From the NCBI GenBank assembly GCA_003194525.1, contig NBIV01000033.1:1-64000 (forward strand): a stretch of DNA of 64,000 nt. Direction: 5' to 3'. This stretch comes from Gracilariopsis chorda (taxonomy: Eukaryota; Rhodophyta; Florideophyceae; Gracilariales; Gracilariaceae). The notes below the pieces were generated by a model that ran no database searches, had not been told where the DNA came from, and saw only the letters and a list, made by a program, of their open reading frames with translations. Shown piece after piece: positions 44,749 through 53,300 of the stretch (position 1 is the first letter of the stretch; every line of letters begins with the position of its first letter). The position numbers were made by a program, and so were the translations under genes.

Positions 44749-44777
44749 GGTAAAGGGTTAGCAATCTAACCCTTACC
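44749..44777. promoter_or_regulatory. Intergenic hairpin motif upstream of REJ copy 2
   Basis: GGTAAAGGGTTAG at 44749-44761 faces CTAACCCTTACC at 44766-44777 (one bulged base, 4-base loop). It is the most compact of the GGTAAAGGGTTA-type hairpins in the window and lies about 290 bases upstream of the REJ copy 2 start. Confidence 0.6.
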
Positions 44778-45069
44778 AAGCGATGAGGTGCAGGGCACTT
44801 GGATACGTTTTAGTACCTTTTGGTGCCATCGGTATCTACTGACTGGCACCGTTTTAGTTCTTCGTACTGAGGGAAGGCGAACAAGAAGACGGAAGGGATT
44901 TCGTTTCAGATATCTCACGCAAAGGATATGTGTACCTGCATGCGCAACGAATAAAATTTGCACACGTCGCAAAGCAGCCAATCACAACTCGCGCGCCCGA
45001 GCAACAAACCCGTACGCACCGCGCGGCGGCATAACTGCAACTCGTACATCCCCGGCGCAGCTTGCGCAT

Positions 45070-45138
<69 letters not shown>
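45070..45138 (+). repeat. (CAG)23 trinucleotide repeat
   Basis: Twenty-three perfect CAG units. The repeat lies between the REJ copy 2 start and a small Pro-rich open frame. Read in the frame of that ORF it would give Ser, but no ATG precedes it in that frame, so it is more likely in an untranslated region. Confidence 0.97.
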
Positions 45139-45139
<1 letters not shown>

Positions 45140-45151
45140 GACAAAGCAGCG

Positions 45152-45526
45152 ATGAAGCCAGCCGCGCCACCATGCAGTGCCACTCCATCACGAGCACAAC
45201 AGTCAGAAGCGACGTCAACCGAGCAGCGCAGCTCATTTCAAACGCCGCAACGTCCGACGCAACCCGCCACGCACACGGTGATGGCCACTCCACCTCCAAG
45301 CACGCCGCTTTCCCCCTCAGCTCTTTTGCACGCACGCACGCCGGCGTCTCCCAGACCACTGCCTCGTACGTCGCCTGCATCGCCGCCACAGCAGTCGTTG
45401 CCGCCTGCCATCAGACCGTATGGAACGCCGTCACCGGATGCGGGCCGTGTTTTTCCTACCACTCCTGTTGCGCCGCGTTCTTCTCGTTCGCGGGCTGCGC
45501 CTAACTTGCCGACCTCGCCGGCTTGA
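45152..45526 (+). CDS. Small Pro/Ser/Thr-rich open frame, 124 aa (doubtful)
   Basis: Starts at an ATG (45152) 13 bases after the CAG repeat. The product is rich in SP and TP dipeptides (STPLSPSALLHARTP, YGTPSPDAGRVFPTTP), which could be phosphorylation sites, and ends RAAPNLPTSPA. No domain is recognised. The composition could also come from GC-rich non-coding DNA, and overlapping frames on both strands stay open here, so this is only a candidate. Confidence 0.35.
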   Translation: MKPAAPPCSATPSRAQQSEATSTEQRSSFQTPQRPTQPATHTVMATPPPSTPLSPSALLHARTPASPRPLPRTSPASPPQQSLPPAIRPYGTPSPDAGRVFPTTPVAPRSSRSRAAPNLPTSPA

Positions 45527-46221
45527 TTCCGTGTTTCATTCTTCGTTCGGGTGCGCCTTTTACTTTTGTTTAGTTGTACCAAGGGTTACCGCGTTTGTAC
45601 TTGCGGTGAGGGCAGGCGGTTAGGTATTTGGTGAGGGGCTTGACGATAAGCTGAAGTGCGAGTATCGCAAAGAACCTACTTTTGGCGGGAATAAAAGGAA
45701 AAACATTTCAAAACCAAAAGAACAAGTCACACATCTTCCACGCGTACAGTTGTACACGCATGACAGCGAGTGTTGATGCGATTCGGAAAAGTGTGGAGCA
45801 CCACAAACAGAGCAATGATTGGAGCGGCGATCCGTCGTTGACGCACATGTGGTGCACGATGATTTTTTGTCGTGCATCCGTTAGCTGCCGCCACCGGGTA
45901 AACGCGCAGCGCGTCCTTGCTGCGCAATTGCTCTTTCTACTGGCGTCGCAACGCGTGCAACCAATGGCGTTGCCCGCACCGCACAAACCCTAACTTTAGC
46001 TCTTTTCACATTTCTGCTGCAGCACTCCGCTCCGTTCCCCTCCCCCTCCCCCCCCATGTCGCACCGGAGAAATCATCCGCGCCACCCCCGACGCCGTCGT
46101 CGGCGTTGTGTTTCTATCTGCCCTAATCGGCTTCTCATGAGCTTATAACATCCATCGCCCGTCCCCCCTCTGCCTCTGTGCATCCGTCCCGTTCCCGCCA
46201 AGTGCACGCCTTTTCTCAGCA
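45527..46221. other. Spacer upstream of thioredoxin 1
   Basis: No supported gene. A C-rich tract (46036-46055, CCCCTCCCCCTCCCCCCC type) lies about 170-190 bases before the thioredoxin ATG, like C-rich tracts before other genes of this window. Confidence 0.4.
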
Positions 46222-46731
46222 ATGCAACCCGCCTTCGTCACACCGTCTCCGCCGTTGCAAAGCCGCAACGCCGTCGTGCGCTCCACCTCCGATCCGCGCG
46301 TCCCACGCAGACAGAGATCGCACCCAGCAATGACGGTACATCGCGTTCGAAACGCCCGCGATTTTGCCGCAGCGCTTCCCTTGCCGGAGTCAACTCCTCT
46401 AGTCGTCTTCTCCTTCATCACCGCCGGATGCAGGGCGTGTAAGTACGCCAGTCACGCCTATGACCGTCTGTCAAACGACTTTGGTGCGCGCGTTCGATTC
46501 TTTGAAATGGACGTCTCTGAACGCGACAACCAGTTGTTGGGAAAGAGATTGGGAGTTGAGGCCGTTCCCGCATTTCAGTTTTACGCCTTTAAAAAGTCGC
46601 CTCAACATTCGGGAGTCGGCGTTCTTGAGGAGTTTGTTGGACCCAGAACCGTTCCGAGAGTTAGAGAACGACTGGCTCACTACCTTGACGACGGACTCAA
46701 CATGGATGAGTATGATTTTGAAACAGATTGA
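46222..46731 (+). CDS. Atypical plastid thioredoxin with CRAC active site, 169 aa
   Basis: Thioredoxin-fold disulfide oxidoreductase. After a 38-residue leader the fold runs from MTVHRVRNARDF to RERLAHYL. The active site is G-C70-R-A-C73 instead of WCGPC, and the cis-Pro is at 116 (EAVPAFQFY). Lack of the Trp and Pro fits the atypical (ACHT-like) plastid thioredoxins of plants, which react with 2-Cys peroxiredoxin and have a less negative potential; this is by family analogy. MQPAFVTP at the start matches the Phe-based red-algal plastid leader. The start is the first ATG of the frame. The second thioredoxin (57158-57679) also begins MQPAF, suggesting a common origin or convergent leader. Confidence 0.85.
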   Translation: MQPAFVTPSPPLQSRNAVVRSTSDPRVPRRQRSHPAMTVHRVRNARDFAAALPLPESTPLVVFSFITAGCRACKYASHAYDRLSNDFGARVRFFEMDVSERDNQLLGKRLGVEAVPAFQFYAFKKSPQHSGVGVLEEFVGPRTVPRVRERLAHYLDDGLNMDEYDFETD

Positions 46732-49609
46732 CCATTAATCGTTAGTCTTTGGCGTCCCTCTTGGACATGCCTTCATTCTTTTGCTCAAGCCAACCACGGT
46801 TGAGACCAATATGGTTGCTAGTTTTTTCACTTTGTTCAAACCATTTATAGTTTCTCGCTTTGTGGTTTTCTTATCATCATTTGACTGCCTTCTCTTGTAC
46901 TGCGCTGCATACCAGCACTTCTTTTCCCGAGCTTCATGCTCGATGCGATGAGGCCTAGCGAATCGTCATCCGCATTAACCTTCACAGCACATTTCGATTA
47001 CCGCTTCGTCTACTCTGCAGCGCGTTTTTGACCGTAGTGTAAACACCAATTTTAGTGCTCTTTGCTTCCTCCAGTGCCTCGAGTTTAGTTCTACATGGTT
47101 GTTGCTTGTCCTGATGGAAATGCACGCAAGGGTTGCGTCACAGAAGAGCTGTTAGCTTGTCTATCGTCCTTCAGTGGACACAAGAAGGGTTAGCGGTCCG
47201 CTACCAAGAGCGTGCAACTAGAATGCCTTGTCGCACTCGTGATCACTTGTTTATGGCAAGAAGACTTTCTTGAAACAGCTTAGTTTCTTTGCGGATGAGG
47301 GAGCACACATGCGATTGGTAAACCGTGATGGTGATTTCTTTTGAAACGAGCCCATCTGCCCTGAGGAAGGTTACGCATGATGCAGCGAATGACGTCTCAC
47401 AACGCTGCAAGCTTCTGTGCTTCCCTCCAAACTCGTATACCCAGAAGCGACATCGCCCCAACCTCCACTCCGTGATCGTAACGACACACACAAGCACCGG
47501 TGTCTATGCGTGAGGAGTCCATTGTATCGGTATGGTTTGTTTCATTTCGTTTGTCTGCCGCCAGTCGACAAGGAAGCTGAGTTCAGTTTTGAGCCGGATG
47601 ATACTACGTGCAGAATAGGTCGAGAAAAGAATGCGACGGAATGAGAATGTGACGTCGATCAAGTGTGGGCGAAAGATGCACCGCTTCGCTTGCAGTTTTG
47701 ATGGTTTCCAGGTGTAGTACTCTCGTATGGCGCGTCGAGTTTCTATGAAGAGGTGGATCACGTCACATGGCAGATACACGAGATGCAAAGTTTAGAGCCA
47801 TCGGCGTGCTTCATAGTTTCGATTACCCCGACACAAGAGAACGTTTGCTCGTCTTCGAGGAGGGTACCTCGGCAGCAGAACCAGATGTCCGCAGTTTTCA
47901 ATGACCCCATGATGATGTGTCACAGATTTGGTGACTTAGTGGAAGGAGTGGAGTTGGATCGACGGGAGAGAATATTCAACTGTCGATTGGCGTTGACGAG
48001 GTCAAGTGCTGTGGCATCAAGACTGTAGCGAGTATATTACGAAGTTGCAAGCGAAGATAGGTTGGTAGCTAACCCTCAGTGAAAAATCCCGCATGGAAGA
48101 GTGGGGTATCTGTAGGGAAACGCTTGCGAGTATTGTAACAGTGCTGGTGCCGGTTGCGCTTGGGCATACGTAGAAAGGTTACCGCTTAACCCTTTACCTG
48201 CATGCCTGATGACGTTTACCGGAATCACGCTCAGTGACCCAAGAGTTGTGGGTTGTGGAGCGGCATTACCAGTCCATGCCACAGAGCGCAAAGTCTGGAA
48301 ATAGAATGGAAACGTTGACTGCAAACAAAGCACTTACGCAGATGAAACATGATGGTATACTTCAGACAAGTTACGGCAATGCTTGACATAATGAAGAGCG
48401 GTATTTCTCTCTTCGTAGGCTCCGTAAAGCAATCTTTACCTGTTGAAAAGGTAGGTGACACAGAGCAAACTCCAGCTTATAACACTCTGCTACACAGTGA
48501 GGCAGAACCTCAGGCGTTGTGTGTCCCATTAGGACCGGACTCTTTGAAGAGAAGTCGCAACAGCGATGCATGACTGGCAGCGCACAGGATAACGACCAGA
48601 AACGGTTAATTAGGATATCATAGCTGTTGATATCATAGAGCAATACAAACTGCATCGTCATAACGCGTAATCACCGCCGTCAAAAGCTCCGTGAACTGCA
48701 AAAAGCTCGTGGGAAAAAAGCATGTCACATGAGGAAAAAGGGTACGGGACCATGGCCTAGAAGATCAAATACAAGACTGTGAGTAAGCCTTAACATTCAC
48801 AGCGATATGATCGCAGTGCTCTGTGGTGTAGTGAAGGAGAACACAGATATAAAGGCGTTGGTTCGATTTTTGGGCACAGGTTAGTAAAGAGCGCAGTTCA
48901 GATGCGAGAACAAATGACAAGGATGAGTACCGACGGTACTTACGCCCAAGGCAGTGGAATACAAATGCGATGAAAGAGGCTCAAGGGGCGGCAGTGTGGC
49001 AGTGGCGCAAATCAAGCAGAAATGAGCCGGGATGTCGTTAAACTCGTCCAGGCGAAATGGGCTGAAGTTAAAGCTGTCGTAGCTCATTTGTAGAGCTACG
49101 GTGGCAAGTCGCTTTTTGCTGGATTAGTACTGCGCTGAGGGATACCGCGGGAACCGCCGCTGGCCGCGCTTTGGGCACAATGCATTGATCCGCCCGCCGT
49201 GGTGTGCCGACCTTCCTTCTGATGCGAAGCTGCAGGAAGCAAAACGGGTTTGCCTCGAGGATTTGGCTTTCAGGGCAGAGACTGGCTTATCAGAGAGTTG
49301 GCACGTCGAAGTCGAAATTAGGCTCTGTCCGCGCATAAACAAACAAACAGGCGAGTAGGAACGCGATAGTCAGCGGCTGACCAAGGCAAAGAGGGAGCGG
49401 CTACGACAGCAACAGATCTCCACCAAAAAATGAAGGAGAGCGGAAGAACAGGCGGACAAGCCACAGAAGGGAACACTTGATGCTTGCAGCCTTGGCAGAA
49501 GTGAAAGACCGAAACACACATTTCTGAACTTGTATGTTGGCTTCCGGGTTGTGGTGGGTGGGTATAGGGACTGAACAGGAACTTTCTGTTCAGTGCCAGA
49601 GCGTCAGTC
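46732..49609. other. Long spacer, no recognised gene
   Basis: About 2.9 kb with only short overlapping frames (60-97 aa) on both strands and no domain. It includes a TAACCCTTTACC motif at 48187-48198, part of the recurrent intergenic motif set. A multi-exon gene or a non-coding RNA cannot be excluded. Confidence 0.45.
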
Positions 49610-50023
49610 ATGGTCGCAGTGAGTGGCCAACCTGCTGTGAACGGAGGTGTTCAAGATGGTGGTGGAACAAGCAGCTCGGTGTGCACTACCATCTTGAACC
49701 TATCAGCGCCGGCGGCGGTTGGCCACCAGGCGCCGTGCCTCTCTATCCAACTCAGTACGTCACCAACCGAGAAGCGCTCGTCTATCGTAGATACCGTTGG
49801 TGCCGAAGGTAGACTGCGACGCGTATCTATCCCTCCGTTGAAATTGTGGAAGTACATACATATGGTAGGTCGAGTATTGGCGGGAAAAGATGGGCACCGA
49901 AACGCAATGCATGTTGAAGCGGGAGGATGGAAAGCCACGGCTGCATCTGAACGAACGTTTTGGCGCATGGGAAGCGCGGCCCACAAAATATGTACCATGT
50001 GTAAGCAGGGGACCGAAAAGTAA
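49610..50023 (+). CDS. Unrecognised 137-aa open frame (doubtful)
   Basis: Starts with ATG 767 bases before the SNF2 start. It is Gly/Ser/Thr-rich at first (VNGGVQDGGGTSSS) and has no recognised domain. Frames on the other strand (50097-49651) are equally long, so coding is uncertain. A perfect 12-base inverted repeat lies inside it (49649-49660 and 49688-49699). Confidence 0.25.
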   Translation: MVAVSGQPAVNGGVQDGGGTSSSVCTTILNLSAPAAVGHQAPCLSIQLSTSPTEKRSSIVDTVGAEGRLRRVSIPPLKLWKYIHMVGRVLAGKDGHRNAMHVEAGGWKATAASERTFWRMGSAAHKICTMCKQGTEK

Positions 50024-50376
50024 GCGCGCAAATTAAGAGCAAGCGCCTTGCCTGGACCGTTTTTCGAACGAGCAACGCGCTGAGGCGGCGGGGCCATTGT
50101 TCACTTGTGCCGCGCGTGCGAGACGTGTTCCGCTCGCTGTTGCTGGCGCCATTCCCGCCTTCGTGCGGAGGGAGCAGCTCTGCATAAAATTAGTTCATGC
50201 GCTCGCGCACCGGCCCCGCGACCACCCCCATCGTCCGCACACACTTTCCACAGCGCCTGTCCGCCGTCAATGAACTGAGCTTGTGCTCTCCTCGAAAGTC
50301 GGTCGCAAACCACGCGTCTCGTCGTTGCGGCGCTCACCGGCGCCCGTCTCCCCCCCCCCCCACCGTATTTTGAAAA
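50024..50376 (+). promoter_or_regulatory. Upstream region of the SNF2 gene with C tract
   Basis: A GC-rich spacer. A run of C (about 50350-50361) ends roughly 15 bases before the SNF2 ATG. No TATA box was seen close to the start. Confidence 0.45.
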
Positions 50377-53300
50377 ATGGGTGCGGCCCGCCCTTCCGTC
50401 GCTCCTGAGCGACGCACGCTCCGCAGTTACGCTCGCAAGTCGCGCCCGTTTCCGGCCATTCCGTCCTCCGAACTTGCCCTCGATCCAATTCTCAACTCTG
50501 ATGACGAACAGAACACGGAAATGCCCGCCGTCCAAGTGTCTCCTGTGAAACACCTTCGCGACATTTCGCAAACAAGATCCATGACTTCTAGTCCGGCTCT
50601 CTCTCCGTCTGGGGATAGTGATCACACTTCTTCACACAAGAATTCCAACTCCTCCAGTACTTCTGGCGCACAAGAACCAAGGCGCATCACGCGTCAAGCT
50701 GCCAAAGCTGCTCTTTCTAGTGCACACTGCAATGCTGAACTTTCCTCCTCAGACACTGCTGAAAAGCAGTCCAAGAAACAAGCTTCTTCGCATCCATTTA
50801 TTGCTTCTCGCCGCAAGTCCAGCCGAACAGCATCTCAAAACGTACAAACACAGAGCATTTCGGATGATGACAGCATTGAAGAACTGATCGAAACCACTTC
50901 TCGTCAAACCCCTCGTAAGCGATTAAGAAAGAACGCTCCTCCTTCCGACGATGAGGTTCAGGAGGTTCCTACCTCTCCCTCTAACAAACGCCGCCGCACT
51001 CGTTCTGCCGCCAAACGCGATGGTCAACTCGCGGATAGGTCAAATGAGGATCTCGACTTGCAGGTTATACTAAACAACGCTAATGATGAAACCGAGTTTA
51101 ATGACATGGTTAAAGCATGGGGCACGCCAGAGGGGCGCCTCATGCTCCGAAAGAAGTATTGCACTGATCAGCCTGACGAAGAGGACGATGCTTCTTCCAC
51201 CCACCGCTCGCGTCGAAAAAAGAAAAATCATGTGGCGCGAGAAGACGAAGTTCAAACGCTTTCCTCTGACTCTGACAGTGTTCCGATGCCAAAGAGGAAA
51301 AAGAGACCAAAGAGAAAGTCGAAGCTTGTGCGCAATGAAGAGGAAAGCGACGACGAGGTACAGGAGCTCAAATCCTCGGGACCCAAAGCACGAAGAAAAA
51401 GGAGTGCAGTGAGCACAAGGAGCCAAAGTGCTGCCACGAATCGCGCAACTCAGCGAGTGACGTCGAGTTCCAAAAGTGTACCACTACCTACCCTAGATGT
51501 ACTTCGAAACCAACTGAGATCACGAGAACAGCTCATTTCTCGGAATACAGCAAGAATACGGAATGCAGGTAAGAAAATTCATTCGGAATCTTCTTCGTCA
51601 AGCGATGATAGCCCACCTCCACGCGGGCTTCGTCGCAGCAAGAGAGTGCGTTCCAAGAAGAGAGCATCTTCAAATCGAAGAAACATGAGCAGCAACAACG
51701 ATGACTCAGAGGACGATGATGACGCCCGCGACAAAGACTACAAGAACGTAGACGACGTAGTCAAGAATCTCTCTGACGTTGATGAAGAACCAGCAGAAGA
51801 AGAGGAGGAGGAAACGGAAGAATTAGAGCTTGAGGAAGTCGAAGAATCTGTAGGCTCTGATGAAGATGGGGTTGAAGTGCAAGAAATTCTATCTAAAGAC
51901 GAAGAACATGACGACGACGATGATGACTATGAAAGCGATGATACTTTCGAAGATCGGATCGTGAGGCGGAGAGCAACAAGAAGGAAGAACGGGCGAAGAA
52001 GACGAACCCGGCCAAAAGATATTTTTAAGGCCGAAGGAGATGCATTAAGTGCCAGAGAACAGCAACAGCGTCTTGACTTTTTGGTTCATCAGAGCGCAAA
52101 TATTGCACAAGAACTCCACAAGGCGATGGCAGTGCAGACTGGTAAACGTATACAGGGTAGCGACGCGAACATCAATGGCGATGTCACAACCTTGGTCGAG
52201 GACAGAAAGGAAGAAGAGTTGGTCCTACCTTCCGGTCAGGGCTGTGAACTTCAACCTCATCAGCTTGATGGTGTGAAATGGTTGTTAACGCTAGACGCGC
52301 AAGGACTCAACGCTATTCTTGCAGACGAGATGGGGCTTGGCAAGACAATACAAGCCATTTCGTTTTTGGCATCTCTCGTTCTCTCGGGCTCGCGTGGCCC
52401 GCACCTCGTGATAGCACCTAAGAACGTCTGTGAACATTGGGTACAAGAGGTTGAGAAGTTCTACCCCAATCAGATCACGGCCGTTTGTCATCATGGAAAT
52501 GCAAGAGAACGATTGGAAAACCTGGAACAGATACTTGAGGAAGACGCTTTCGATATCATGGTCACCAGCTATGACCACGCGCGAAACGACCTTTTTACAA
52601 GGAAAAGGCCGGAAGGGTTGTCGAGTGACCATATGAGAGTTCTACGGGCTTTCCGAAAAGTAGAATTCGAGTACTTAGTTGTTGATGAAGCTCATCGTCT
52701 GAACAACGACAATACGAAGACCAACATAGGGATTAGAGGCTACACACAGGCTCAGAGGCGGCTTCTTCTGACTGGTACTCCTTTGTCAAATAATTTGAGG
52801 GAGTTATGGAGCCTAATGAATGTACTCAATCCCCAGATCTTTAGTAGCAAGGCAACTTTTGAGACGTGGTTTGCTGCACCATTCTCTTCGAAGACCAGTG
52901 GGCAAACAAAGGTTTCTTTAACCACCGCGGAGAAGTCTGTGATTGTTGATCGTTTACACACTGTAATCCGCCCGTTCTTCCGACGCCGTGTGCGAGCAGA
53001 TGTGTGTCCATCTTATTCTTCGGCAGATGAGGTCGTGATACGATGTCCAATGAGCTCACTGCAAAGGGCATTAATGATGCACTTCCAGAAACGAACCACG
53101 GAAAAAGACGCAGGTATCAACAATGTGATAATGTCTATGAGGGGTGTGAGCAATCATCCGTTTGTTGTTTCTCATGCGCTTTACGACAGTTACATGAGCC
53201 AGGTTACCCCAAAGATGGTTGCTTCTTCTGGAAAATTCGTTTTCCTATACTACGCCTTGCCAAGACTTATTGCTAGTGATCATCGGGTACTTATTTTTTC

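Noticed and set aside
45070-45141. PolyGln or polySer protein from the CAG run
   Set aside because: The Gln-reading frame stops right after the repeat and the Ser-reading frame has no ATG before it.
49651-50097. 148-aa minus-strand frame upstream of SNF2
   Set aside because: Equal in length to the plus-strand frame over the same DNA and without similarity to anything known.
50101-50625. 174-aa minus-strand frame over the SNF2 start
   Set aside because: Overlaps the well-supported SNF2 N-terminus and is Arg/Gly-rich as expected from GC-rich antisense.
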